In this document: piece by piece, positions 42,745 through 51,928 of the stretch | Position numbering within the stretch: the first letter of the stretch is position 1 | How the letters are laid out: each line of letters starts with the position of its first letter | Source: Natrinema sp031626495 | GTDB lineage: Archaea > Halobacteriota > Halobacteria > Halobacteriales > Natrialbaceae | Reading direction: 5' to 3' | Assembly (NCBI RefSeq): GCF_031626495.1 | Contig: NZ_JAMQOJ010000006.1 | Span: forward strand, 186,001 to 250,000 | Length of the DNA stretch: 64,000 bases | Notes under the pieces: generated by a model | The model's database searches: none | What the model was told of the DNA's origin: nothing | The model's input: only the letters and a program-made list of their open reading frames with translations | Translations under genes and position numbers: made by a program

Positions 42745-43060
42745 GTGCTGAACTCATCCTCTGGGCCTTGTTTACACGCGGTGCAGATCGTCCTCTACGG
42801 CTGTTATCCAAACAACAAACCGAGTCGAGAGACGCTCACGAACTGGTTCTGTTTACTCGTCGTAACTACTAACTGGTTCCTTCGGGAGCGTCTAAACAAG
42901 GCTCATCCTCTGTATTCAGCACGTCAACGACGCCGACTGCCGGTACCAGTTCGGAGGGACAATAACGGGGCTCTGTTGAAACCCTCAATCGCTTATAATT
43001 TATCGAACCTGTGCTGAATACACAGCGCAAGTGCGACACAGATCGGCGCGCACTTGGAGA
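42745..43060. repeat. Dispersed repeat family B, copy interrupted by a miniature element
   Basis: Without the insert the left end reads CGTGCTGAACTCATCCTCTG joined to TATTCAGCACG, giving perfect 9-bp arms CGTGCTGAA/TTCAGCACG. The right end at 42980-43050 has TGTTGAAACCCTCAATCGCT and GTGCTGAATACACAGCGC, as in other copies. Confidence 0.62.
42764..42902. mobile_element. Miniature inverted-repeat element with 10-bp target duplication
   Basis: The element begins GGCCTTGTTTACACGC and ends GCGTCTAAACAAGGC, inverted repeats of 15 bp with one mismatch. Directly outside, TCATCCTCTG occurs at 42754-42763 and again at 42903-42912, a 10-bp target duplication. It carries no gene at 139 bp, so it needs a transposase supplied elsewhere. 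IS4-type elements give duplications of about this size, but the family is not certain. Confidence 0.8.
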
Positions 43061-43182
43061 ACAGTTCCGTTGCTCAGTACCGATAAGAGAGTAAACGATA
43101 CACCCCTGTCTGTGGGCCACTTGGCTAAAACGGTTGTTTGAGCCTACAGGTCATTTATTGGATTCTCCGACTACTGTCTCAT

Positions 43183-43635
43183 ATGGAACGACGTACGGTC
43201 GTCAAGGTGCTCGGTGCAGTCGGTACTCTTGGAGTCGGCGCAGTCGGTGCGAATGCCCTCGCAGCGCCATCGACGATCGAAGGGACGGTCGAAGCCAAGT
43301 CGATTACGGGCCGGGGTGGTGACGAGAGCCACACCGTATTAGCACACGAAGGAACGCTCAACGTCGACGATGTCGAGTACCGAGACGACTTCTCCGACTG
43401 GCGGGACGTAACAGTCGACGACGCTCTTGCCCGCCAGTTTGAAACTGACTACGAGGAAGTCTACTACAATCTTCATGTCTCCCACGATACACCGAACAGG
43501 AAGCAGAACGTGGCAGCAGGTGAGTCGCTGGCTTATCGGACCGACCGCACGCTGTTCAATAGCGTGCAAATCGGCGATGCAGTGCATTTCAAGGCGACTG
43601 GTGCAGACGTACCGCGCATAGATTCTCTCGAGTGA
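43183..43635 (+). CDS. Exported hypothetical protein with a Tat-like signal
   Basis: A 150-residue protein beginning MERRTVVKVLGAVGTLGVGA. The double arginine followed by a hydrophobic stretch and NALAAPS resembles a twin-arginine signal peptide with a cleavage site, so it is probably exported. The mature part is acidic and contains an HDTPNRKQNVAAGESLAY segment, but matches no known domain by eye. ATG 43183 is chosen because the longer frame from 43138 puts a hydrophobic stretch before the arginines. Function is unknown. Confidence 0.62.
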   Translation: MERRTVVKVLGAVGTLGVGAVGANALAAPSTIEGTVEAKSITGRGGDESHTVLAHEGTLNVDDVEYRDDFSDWRDVTVDDALARQFETDYEEVYYNLHVSHDTPNRKQNVAAGESLAYRTDRTLFNSVQIGDAVHFKATGADVPRIDSLE

Positions 43636-43954
43636 GCGCGTAAGACTACACGGCTGCTCAACGCTATAGAGTCGTGCCACCAACGCCGACAGCGAGGATC
43701 GAACTATCCGTTCAGTTAATATACGAACAGAGCGCAAAGCAACTCCAGCAGTATCAGCAACAACAGGACCAACGACCGGCGATGCCGGGCATGTATCAGT
43801 AATCCAGAGATCCACTCGTGGATTCTCACTCGACTGGAATTACCGACGATCCTAATTTCGCCTCGCTCCAAGTAAAACAGATAATGGCGTTAGTTACAGA
43901 GAGGATCCGAACCCAGGTTAATTCGAAACCGATCATCGTTCAAGAGGTGGCGAT

Positions 43955-44401
43955 GTGACGGATACTATTCTCGTCCCACTCGATGGCTCGCCGCTGTCAC
44001 GAAGAGCGCTTCGTCATGCACTCGAAGAATTCCCGGATGCGTCGATCACCGTGCTTCACGTGGTTGATCTCTTCGAGCCCGGCTACGGTGCCTATCCTGA
44101 CTTCGAAACCACGTACGAACCCTTGATTGGATCCGAAGAGTGGTACAAGCGGGCTGAAGAAGTTTCAGAGCAACTCTTCGAAGAGGCTCGAGAACTCGCT
44201 GATGAGTACGACCGCGAGGTCTCCACTACGTCCGATATCGGTGATCCAAAGCGGATCATCGTGGATTACGCCGACGAGGAGGAGGTCGACCACATCGTTC
44301 TCGGAGCGCACGGACGTACGGAGGAAGAACGACCCGTATTCGGGAGCGTCGCGGAGATCGTATCACGGCGGGCAACGGTTCCTGTGACGCTCATCCGATG
44401 A
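43955..44401 (+). CDS. Universal stress protein (UspA family)
   Basis: A 148-residue UspA-fold protein. The first strand is ILVPLDGSPLSRRAL and the ATP-binding signature GxxG-x9-G[ST] is intact in GAHGRTEEERPVFGS, so nucleotide binding is likely. Start is GTG 43955, preceded by AGAGGTGG at about 43943-43950. It ends about 28 bp before the PfkB-like kinase gene and is probably transcribed with it. Mycobacterial DosR genes show the same Usp-PfkB adjacency. Confidence 0.9.
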   Translation: MTDTILVPLDGSPLSRRALRHALEEFPDASITVLHVVDLFEPGYGAYPDFETTYEPLIGSEEWYKRAEEVSEQLFEEARELADEYDREVSTTSDIGDPKRIIVDYADEEEVDHIVLGAHGRTEEERPVFGSVAEIVSRRATVPVTLIR

Positions 44402-44429
44402 GAGAACCTGTGCTCGAGTGAATTTCCAT

Positions 44430-45380
44430 ATGGGAGACGTCGTCAGTCTCGGGAGCATCAACGTGGACAAAATACATCACGTGTCCGATGCCGAAATCAC
44501 CGATCTCAGAGACCAGTATGGCTGGTTTCCAGACCGCGGCCAGACTGTCCAGATCCGTGACCTCCCGACGGATTTCGTAGCCGATCCCGGTAGTATTCGT
44601 CAGGGAGGGAAAGGTGCGAACCAGGCAGTGGCTGCGGCGAAGGCCGGAGCAGAGACGGAAATGCTCGGCAAGGTAGGCCCCGATGGCAGGGAATTCGGGG
44701 TCCGCAGTCGTCTCACGGAAGTCGGAGTCGGTGTCACTCGGATCGGAACTGCGTCGGAACCAACTGGAACGGCCCACGTGTTCGTTGGGCAGAAGGGCGA
44801 CAACCGGATTATCGTCCGGCCAGGGGCCAATAGTGCTATCGATAGCGCCTACATCCGAGAGCAGTACGACACGATCCGCTCGGCCGAGTGTCTCCTCCTG
44901 CAAAATGAGATTCCGATTGAGCCGGTCGTGGCACTACTTTCGGAGTTGGCTGCCGACGAGGACCGACCGACTGTTGTCCTCGACCCCGCGCCTGCAGATG
45001 GAATCGAAGAACTCCTTGGTTGCGATGCGGTCGACTACCTCACCCCGAACGAAAACGAGTATCGGGCGCTACAGTCCTCTCTTGGAGCGTTCGATGGAGT
45101 CCTCGTTCGCAAACGAGGTGCCGACGATGTCATCGTCGAAGCGGAGCGACGGTTCACTGTAACGCCACCGACGGTCAAAGCGATCGATACGACCGGTGCC
45201 GGCGATGTCCTGAACGGTTTCCTGGCGGCCCAACTCGCAGCCGGGGCGTCTTTGCAGGAAGCTATCGAAATTGGAACGATCGCCGGGTCACTCTCCACGC
45301 GCGAGACGGGTGCTCGACGAGGTATCCCGACGCTCGAGGATGTTCGAACGTATCGAGCTTCCGAGGATGTCACCAGGTGA
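44430..45380 (+). CDS. PfkB-family carbohydrate kinase
   Basis: A 316-residue ribokinase-type kinase. The N-terminal GGKGANQAVAAAKAGA and the C-terminal DTTGAGDVLNGFLA motifs (anion hole and catalytic Asp) are complete. It would phosphorylate a sugar or nucleoside with ATP; the substrate is not clear. ATG 44430 is preferred; GTG 44418 adds four residues. It follows the UspA gene closely, and together they resemble the PfkB-Usp pair of the mycobacterial DosR regulon. Confidence 0.88.
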   Translation: MGDVVSLGSINVDKIHHVSDAEITDLRDQYGWFPDRGQTVQIRDLPTDFVADPGSIRQGGKGANQAVAAAKAGAETEMLGKVGPDGREFGVRSRLTEVGVGVTRIGTASEPTGTAHVFVGQKGDNRIIVRPGANSAIDSAYIREQYDTIRSAECLLLQNEIPIEPVVALLSELAADEDRPTVVLDPAPADGIEELLGCDAVDYLTPNENEYRALQSSLGAFDGVLVRKRGADDVIVEAERRFTVTPPTVKAIDTTGAGDVLNGFLAAQLAAGASLQEAIEIGTIAGSLSTRETGARRGIPTLEDVRTYRASEDVTR

Positions 45381-45526
45381 ATAGGATGTCTGTTTGTACG
45401 TTAGCGGCGTCTAGTAGGCAGTCGCCGTCGAAGGCTGTTCTCTCCATTACGGACGTAGAGTGTGGTGTTTTCCTTCGATCGCGACTCGATAGTACGTTCC
45501 GAAAATCGGCGCGCCACCTCCAGTAA

Positions 45527-46204
45527 ATGACCCCTCTTCCCGAACCAGATGTGTCCAACGAAACGGTCGTAGAGACGTATAACCGGTTGGCGGCACTGTA
45601 CGACTGGTTCATCACACCGTTGCAAGCGGGCACACGGCAGCGGGCTTTGGACTTGCTCGCTATCGAACGTGGGGAACACGTCGTGGAGGTCGGATGTGGA
45701 CCTGGGCATGCACTAGTCGCGCTCGCCGATCGAGTCGGTCCAGACGAGGACATCGTCGGGCTCGATGCCGCAGCGAATATGGCGGGTCGGGCCCGCCGGC
45801 GGGCAGTTCGGGAGGGAGTAAATCATCAAATCGAGATCTGTCTCGGGGACGCTCGGTCGCTCCCGTTTCGAGAGAATGTAGCCGATGTCGCGTTTATCGA
45901 GGACACGTTGGAACTGTTTGCGGAAGACGAGATGACGACAGTTGTCGGGGAACTCAAGCGCATCCTCCGGCCGGACGGTCGGCTCTGCGTCGTGACGATG
46001 GAACGGGCTGGCGCTGAAGATGACCTGTTCGTGCGAGCGTACGACTGGCTATTCGAACGGGTCCCGGGCTATGAACGGTTCGGCTGCCGACCGATTTACG
46101 CCTCTCGAACGCTCGAAGAAGCGGGATTCGAGGTGGAGCGACGAGAGCGTCTCCATCGGGCGTGGGTGTGGCCAGTCGAGATTCTGATTGCTCGACCTAT
46201 GTGA
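45527..46204 (+). CDS. Class I SAM-dependent methyltransferase
   Basis: A 225-residue methyltransferase with motif I HVVEVGCGPGHALVAL, the acidic SAM ribose ligand in VGLDAAANM, motif III near GDARSLPF, and a final ILRPDGRLCVVTME. It resembles UbiE/COQ5-like and small-molecule methylases. It lies downstream of the PfkB gene on the same strand with a 146-bp gap. Substrate is unknown; a methyltransferase (Rv2003c) also belongs to the mycobacterial dormancy set. Confidence 0.86.
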   Translation: MTPLPEPDVSNETVVETYNRLAALYDWFITPLQAGTRQRALDLLAIERGEHVVEVGCGPGHALVALADRVGPDEDIVGLDAAANMAGRARRRAVREGVNHQIEICLGDARSLPFRENVADVAFIEDTLELFAEDEMTTVVGELKRILRPDGRLCVVTMERAGAEDDLFVRAYDWLFERVPGYERFGCRPIYASRTLEEAGFEVERRERLHRAWVWPVEILIARPM

Positions 46205-46259
46205 CATCCGTTATTACAGAGGTTCAGGAATCCGATATCGTAAGTCGATCACGTCACTA

Positions 46260-47977
46260 TTAGAGCCCCCAGAATACGGCAATCCCGAGAGTCGTTACGA
46301 CGGCCAAGATCACCTGAAGCGGCCCGCCGATCCGAGCGTAGTCACTGAACTCGTACCCACCTGGACCATAGACGAAGAGGTTGGTCTGGTACCCGACCGG
46401 CGACATAAACGCCGTGCTGGCAGCGAACGTGACCGCGAGGACGAACGCGAACGCGTTCGCGTTCAACCGGGCGGCCGCGTCGACGGCGACGGGGATGAGC
46501 AACACGACACTGGCCTGGTTACTGATGAGGTTCGTCATCGCCACGGTCAACAGGTAGAACAGCCCGAGGACGGCGATCGCAGGCAAGAAGTCGGCCGTCG
46601 AAACGACGAGCGTGCCGAGCAGATCGGCACCGCCGGTCTCCGACAGCGCCTTGCCGAGCGGGATGACGCCGGCCAGCAAAAAGATCACGTCCCACTGGAT
46701 GGCCTCGTAGGCCTCCGCTGGCTTGATGATCACGGTCACGATCATCGCCATGACACCGCCAAGTGCTGCGACCATGACCGGCAGGATGCCGAGTGCCGCC
46801 ACTCCGACGACCGAGAGCACGACGCCGACTGCGATCGGGAGTTTCGACGATCTGAACTGCTGGACGGCGAGTTCGCCAGCCACGATCACGTTCGGATCGT
46901 CTGCGAGTCGGTCGACGGTGTCCGGTTCGGACTCGATGAGGAGCAGGTCGCCCGGCCGGATTCGATACTCTGTAAGGCGTTCGTAGGCGGTCTCACCGCC
47001 ACGGCGGATGGCCAGAACAGCCGTCTGATACTGGTCTTGAAACCGTGACGACTCGACCGTTTCGCCGACGAGATCGGAGCCGGCGGTGACGACGATTTCG
47101 ACGAGCGTTTGGCCGGGGCCGAGCGCGTCGAGACCACCTGAGGGCGTGACCTCCGGAACGAACTCGATCCCCTCTACCTCGTGGAGCGTCCGTAACGCGT
47201 CTTCCGTGAGCCGGATCGTGAAGGTGTCCCCCTCCCGAATCGTCATCGACAGTCTCGGCTCTCGATGATAGTCGCCATCACGAATAAGTTGGGTGACGTT
47301 CGCTTCGAATTCGACCTCTTCGAGCGCTTCCCGGATCGTCGAGCCGGCGAACGGTGATTCTTCGCCTACGATCACCTCGGTGAGAACTCCTCCTTCTGTG
47401 TCGTTTCGAGCTCACTGCGGGGCGTCACGTGAAACGGAGCAAGCCAGTATCCGATCGTGAGGAGGTACACGTCGCTGGCCAGAAGGTTCGTGGACGTGCC
47501 GATGAGCGTGAGCATCCCACCAGCCATCGACGCGTAGGAAAGCGGAATGAGCAACTTTGACGGCGATGTCCCGTTCTCGTGAGCAAGATCGCTCACCATC
47601 GGCAGCAAGACGGCGACGGCAGCGGTGTTGTTGATGATTCCCGAGAGCGGACCGACGAGCCCGATCGTTGCGCCGAGTTGCTTGTGTTCGCTCTCGCCCG
47701 TGTAGGAGGCGACTGTCTTTTCGAGACGCTGAATCGCACCCGTCCGGCGGACGCCTTCGCTCAGGATCATCATCGCGAGAATCGTGATCGTTGCGGGGTT
47801 CGAGAAGCCGGCGACGCCCTCTCGCGGCGAAACGCCCGTCCACGGACCGAGTATCATAAGCGTGACCATGATCCCCATCGCTGTCACGTCGACCGGGACG
47901 GGTTCGGTGACGAACAAAACGAGAGCGGCGAGGATGACCAGGAAGACGAGGAACGTCCCGACGGTCACTGCAGGCAT
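46260..47977 (-). pseudogene. SLC13/citrate-type permease with TrkA-C domains, frameshifted and deleted
   Basis: Two frames encode the two halves of one ion transporter. The first (47372-47977) has early membrane segments and GTSTNLLASDV, then joins directly to YLLTIGYWLAPFHVTP, missing the roughly 30 residues usually between. It ends KEEFSPR with a stop. The second (46260-47375) resumes as MIVGEESPFAGSTIREALEE, has TrkA-C-like regulatory parts and the remaining helices. Reading across the join with one extra base gives EEFLTEVIVGEE, as expected of an intact protein. This points to a one-base frameshift plus an in-frame deletion; the gene is probably dead. Confidence 0.8.
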
Positions 47978-48108
47978 CGATATTTACTAATGATCATGAC
48001 AGGAGTTGTATGTACTGGTCGATGATTACTATCGAGCGAGAATAGCTGTGGGGGTATTTCGACGTCGTCCGCGATAGAGCAGACGACGGACCAGCGACAC
48101 TCCTTACT

Positions 48109-48258
48109 ATGACGTACACGCTCGAAATCAGCGACGAACTCAAAGACCGACTGGACGACCACCTCGAGGAGGGCGAATCGTACGAGGAGTTCATCACGGA
48201 GTTAGTTTCCATCTACGAGACGGAGGGGGAATTCCTCCAGGAAGGCTATTCGGAGTGA
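48109..48258 (+). CDS. Small acidic RHH-like protein (DUF7557-type)
   Basis: A 49-residue protein starting MTYTLEISDELKDRLDDHLE and containing GESYEEFITELVSIYETEGE, the layout of a haloarchaeal DUF7557-like, ribbon-helix-helix-type antitoxin family. The first strand and amphipathic helix could bind DNA as a dimer. No toxin partner is adjacent. It lies 94 bp before the erythromycin-esterase-like gene on the same strand, which suggests it could regulate that gene. Confidence 0.65.
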   Translation: MTYTLEISDELKDRLDDHLEEGESYEEFITELVSIYETEGEFLQEGYSE

Positions 48259-48351
48259 GTCACCGTTCGAGGTGAACAGCAACGACGATCAGCTCGAGGA
48301 GAACGCCAGCCAGCGACTCGGTGCAGCCGAAGAGACCGACCAGAAAAGCTC

Positions 48352-49686
48352 ATGACACTTCAGGACCGCACGTCGTGGACCGAACCGGGTGACATCGACG
48401 CCGCCGTCGCAGACGTCCGCTCTCGGACACAGCGGCTGGAACAGCCCGACGACCTTGATCGCCTCGTCGAGCGCTTCGGGGATCGAACGTACGTATTGCT
48501 CGGAGAGGCCTCCCACGGAACGTCGGAGTACTACCGTTGGCGCTCGCGATTGACGGCCCGACTCGTCCAGGAGAAAGACTTCTCCTTCGTCGCCGTCGAG
48601 GGCGACTGGACGGACTGTTACGAGGTCAATCGGTACGTCAAGAGCCTTCCAGAGTCTCACGAGACGGTCCGCGACGCGCTCGAGGCGTTCGAACGGTGGC
48701 CGACGTGGCTGTGGGCGAACTGGGAGGCCCTCGAGTTTCTCGACTGGCTGGAGGTTCACAACCAGACCATAGCCGAAGGGGAACGGGTCGGGTTCTACGG
48801 ACTGGACGTGTACAGTCTCTTCGAGTCCCTCGAAGCGGTCGTAGACTATCTCGAGGACGTCGATCCGGACGCGGCAGCCGAGGTTAGGGCTACCTATCGG
48901 TGTTTCGAACCGTACGGTGACGACGCCCAAGAGTACGCACGAGCGCTCCGGATGGTCCCCGAAACCTGTGAGGACGAGGTGGTGGAGACGTTGGCTCGGC
49001 TTCGCGAGCAGGTCGCAGCGTACGATCACGGCCGCGACGACTACTTCAACGCCGAACAGAACGCGCTCGTCGCGAAAAACGCCGAGCAGTACTATCGCGA
49101 GATGGTTCGGGGCGATGTCGACTCCTGGAACATCCGTGACCGACACATGGTCGAGACACTGAAGCGCTTGCAGGAGCATCATGGATCGGATGCAAAGGGT
49201 ATCGTCTGGGCACACAACACCCACGTCGGCGACGCCAGAGCGACCGACATGGAGGCGCGAGGGCGGCTCAACGTCGGACAGCTCGTTCGCGAGCACGAGG
49301 CCAGGTCCGACGTAGCACTGGTCGGTATGGGTTCACACCGAGGCAGTGTGATCGCCGCGAACTCGTGGGGCGCTCGGCTGGAAGAGATGACCGTCCCACC
49401 TGCACAGGAAGGGAGCTATGAACACGTCTTTCATTTGGCAGGAGAGGAGGATCAATTGCTGGTCACCGAGGATCTTCCCAGCGATTCGGCGCTGGCTCGA
49501 CCTCGTGGGAACCGTGCCATCGGCGTGGTCTACCACCCGTCCCGCGAAGCCGGGAATTACGTGCCGACGGACCTACTCGATCGGTATGACGCGTTCATCC
49601 ATCTCGACGAAACCCGCGCCCTTCACCCGCTCGAACTCCATGCGGATCGGGACCTCGTGCCCGATCTTTATCCCTGGGGATTCTGA
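48352..49686 (+). CDS. Erythromycin-esterase-like protein
   Basis: A 444-residue protein of the erythromycin esterase-like family. Motifs GEASHGT (residues 51-57), EGDW (83-86), HNTHVGD (near 288) and LVTEDL give the expected His/Glu active site pattern. Members in mycobacteria are fused to a phosphoribosyltransferase, and their physiological role is not settled. This is unlikely to be an antibiotic-resistance gene, since it is part of a stress cluster. A separate phosphoribosyltransferase lies at 58578. Confidence 0.87.
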   Translation: MTLQDRTSWTEPGDIDAAVADVRSRTQRLEQPDDLDRLVERFGDRTYVLLGEASHGTSEYYRWRSRLTARLVQEKDFSFVAVEGDWTDCYEVNRYVKSLPESHETVRDALEAFERWPTWLWANWEALEFLDWLEVHNQTIAEGERVGFYGLDVYSLFESLEAVVDYLEDVDPDAAAEVRATYRCFEPYGDDAQEYARALRMVPETCEDEVVETLARLREQVAAYDHGRDDYFNAEQNALVAKNAEQYYREMVRGDVDSWNIRDRHMVETLKRLQEHHGSDAKGIVWAHNTHVGDARATDMEARGRLNVGQLVREHEARSDVALVGMGSHRGSVIAANSWGARLEEMTVPPAQEGSYEHVFHLAGEEDQLLVTEDLPSDSALARPRGNRAIGVVYHPSREAGNYVPTDLLDRYDAFIHLDETRALHPLELHADRDLVPDLYPWGF

Positions 49687-49878
49687 CTGGAAAGCGTTCC
49701 AAAGGAGAACCGCAATTCTTCCGATATACTAGCTTCCTGTACAGGAGCGACGTTCAATTCGATACTCCTTACCGCAGTCAAAGACGTAGAGGCCGCGAGC
49801 GTAATGACACGGCTCGACCGTCCTGCGGCCACAAGCGTGTTTCAACAGTAGACACGGCCCAGTACTGGGTTACGGCTG

Positions 49879-50508
49879 CTACGTAGTAGCCTTGATCCCG
49901 ACGAAGGAGCCCTCCCCATATCCTTCCTGGATCGGTTCGGGCTCGTCGATCTCGCCCGGCCAGTGGTAGATGGTCTGCACGAATTCGAACTCCGAGAACC
50001 CCGCAGATTCCAGCGCTTGAACGAGTTCATCGGTCGAGACGAACACGGCCTCCCGATAGAACGGGTTCTCCGACTTCTTCTCCTGGTAGATCTGACCGAC
50101 GGGACTGTTCTTGTCGATGTAGCCGATGACGAGCGATCCGTCCGGACGTAGAATCCGCCGGGCCTCAGCCAGGGTCTGGGGGATGTCGTCTACGAAACAG
50201 ATCGTCGTCACGATCAGCGCGGTGTCGAACGTCTCGTCTCTGAAGGGCAGGGACTCGGCGACGCCCTCGACGACGTCTATCCCTCGCTCGCGAGCGCGAG
50301 CCAGCATCTCTTCGGCGGGATCGAGTCCGACTCGCATCTCGAGCGGGGCAGCGAACCGGGCGCTGCCCACGCCGATTTCGACCCCGAATCCCGGCTGCGG
50401 AACCAACCGCTCGAGTGCTTCGACTTCGGACTGGTAGGCGTCTTCGTGGGTGTCAAACCAGTCCTCGTATCGCTCGGTATGTTGTTCGAAGGGGTCGGAC
50501 TTCGGCAT
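49879..50508 (-). CDS. Class I SAM-dependent methyltransferase
   Basis: A 209-residue methyltransferase with motif I GVEIGVGSARFAAPL, ribose ligand VGLDPAEEML, and ILRPDGSLVIGYI. It begins with the typical EQHTERYEDWFDTHEDAY helix of UbiE-like methylases. It is transcribed opposite to the erythromycin-esterase-like gene. Substrate is unknown. Confidence 0.85.
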   Translation of the reverse strand: MPKSDPFEQHTERYEDWFDTHEDAYQSEVEALERLVPQPGFGVEIGVGSARFAAPLEMRVGLDPAEEMLARARERGIDVVEGVAESLPFRDETFDTALIVTTICFVDDIPQTLAEARRILRPDGSLVIGYIDKNSPVGQIYQEKKSENPFYREAVFVSTDELVQALESAGFSEFEFVQTIYHWPGEIDEPEPIQEGYGEGSFVGIKATT

Positions 50509-50599
50509 GGTATTCGTTCGCGGGGTGTCCCCTTACGAGTAGTGGAAATCGCTCGACGCGTTCCGAGCGCGTCCGGCCTATTGTCCGTCGTTCCGAGAA

Positions 50600-50640
50600 G
50601 AACGGACTGCTGAATACAGAGAATGACGCAGCACAGTCGC
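50600..50640. repeat. Dispersed repeat family B, short end
   Basis: GACTGCTGAATACAGAGAAT matches the right end of family B (for example GTGCTGAATACAGAGCGC at 10590). It lies just upstream of the MgtC-type gene's 3-prime end. Confidence 0.4.
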
Positions 50641-50674
50641 GTGAGTTGGATTCACGACGTTCGGCACTAAATGG

Positions 50675-51928
50675 CTAGATTGCGAGTAGAACGAGTCCGC
50701 TTAGCACAACGATGCTCAGCACGATGGTGACGAGTCGTCCGAGGTGATAGGTTCCCAAGAGCCACGCCAAGGCAGCTTTGACGATGGTGTTTGCAATGGC
50801 TGCGATGATGATCCCCGTTGTCGCAACCTGCATGGAAATCGTACCGTCAGCCGCAAGTTTACTCAACGTAACCGTCATCGCATCTACATCCGCTAGACCA
50901 GAGAGGAACGCCGTGGCGTACACGCCAGAGGTACCGAACCACTCGTGTGCGGATTCAGAGATGAGAAGCACAACTGCGAAGATCGCGCCGAAGAGGAGTG
51001 CTGGCCGAAGCCGAAACGGATTTTTCAACTCGTCGGGTTCGACGGTATCAGCGGACCGAGTCCGCCAGTACAGCGCTCCAGCAGCAACTATCCCAACAAC
51101 GGTCATGACTCCCAATGGGATAGCTGCATGTGGGAGCAGTTCCGGGTTGACGACCGCAACCTCGATGAGCGCTCGCGGGAACATCACGATAGACGCCGTG
51201 ACGACCGCAAACGCGCAGACGTGATACAGCGACTCGTTCTGCACCGTCTTCTCCGCCATCGACACGGTCGTCGCCGTCGAGGAAACGAACCCACCGATGA
51301 TTCCGGTGACCGCGATGCTCTGTTCCGGACCGAGAAATTGCGCGAGTACGTACGCCACGAACCCGAGCCCGGTGACGAACACGACCATCAACCATATGAA
51401 ACGCGGATTGAGCCCGTAGAGGACGTCCAGTGAGCGGTCCGGTAGCGCCGGCAGCACAACGAGGACGACGAGGATGAATTTCACCGACGCCAGGCGTTCA
51501 GCGTCTTCGATCTGGTTGGCGAAGTCGTGGATCGGACCTTTGACCGAGAGCAGCACCGTAGTGATACCGCCGACGATGATTGCTACAACTGCGCCGGTAT
51601 CGGAATGCATCGCCGTTGCACCCAGTATCGCGGTGAGAAGGGCAGCCATCAGCGTCGTCAGACCGATATCCTGCTCGTACCAGACTTTCCCCGCATACGC
51701 GACAGTGAGTGGGATAACGAGCACACCGATGGCAAGCGAAAGGGTTCTCGGGAAGAATGCCGCGACCAGCGCCCCATAGAGCGCAAACAGTGGAAAGGTA
51801 CGGCTCCCGGCGAACGTCCCCCCTGACTCGCTTTGTTCTCGTTCTAACCCAATAAGAGCCCCAAGTCCGACACCGACGAAGAGATGTGAGAGAACTTCGA
51901 CGAGTGGATCGGTTGCGGGATCGACCAT
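50675..51928 (-). CDS. MgtC/DUF4010 membrane protein
   Basis: A 417-residue membrane protein with about 11 hydrophobic segments. The N-terminal part contains the MgtC/SapB-type GVGLGALIGLEREQS segment; the C-terminal part carries a DUF4010-like bundle with FLSGLADVDAMTVTLSKLA. It may help ion homeostasis under stress. It lies in the stress cluster on the minus strand without close operon partners. Confidence 0.85.
   Translation of the reverse strand: MVDPATDPLVEVLSHLFVGVGLGALIGLEREQSESGGTFAGSRTFPLFALYGALVAAFFPRTLSLAIGVLVIPLTVAYAGKVWYEQDIGLTTLMAALLTAILGATAMHSDTGAVVAIIVGGITTVLLSVKGPIHDFANQIEDAERLASVKFILVVLVVLPALPDRSLDVLYGLNPRFIWLMVVFVTGLGFVAYVLAQFLGPEQSIAVTGIIGGFVSSTATTVSMAEKTVQNESLYHVCAFAVVTASIVMFPRALIEVAVVNPELLPHAAIPLGVMTVVGIVAAGALYWRTRSADTVEPDELKNPFRLRPALLFGAIFAVVLLISESAHEWFGTSGVYATAFLSGLADVDAMTVTLSKLAADGTISMQVATTGIIIAAIANTIVKAALAWLLGTYHLGRLVTIVLSIVVLSGLVLLAI

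Larger units (their letters stand above)
42108..43182. other. Repeat-rich gap without supported genes
   Basis: No gene with convincing features is seen over about 1.07 kb. The second half holds a family B element interrupted by a miniature transposable element (annotated separately). The first half (42108-42740) contains many frames on both strands but none with domain-like sequence. Confidence 0.4.

Noticed and set aside
48352..49686. Antibiotic-resistance role of the erythromycin-esterase-like gene
   Set aside because: The family is wide and its neighbours are stress proteins; macrolide hydrolysis would not be useful to an archaeon.
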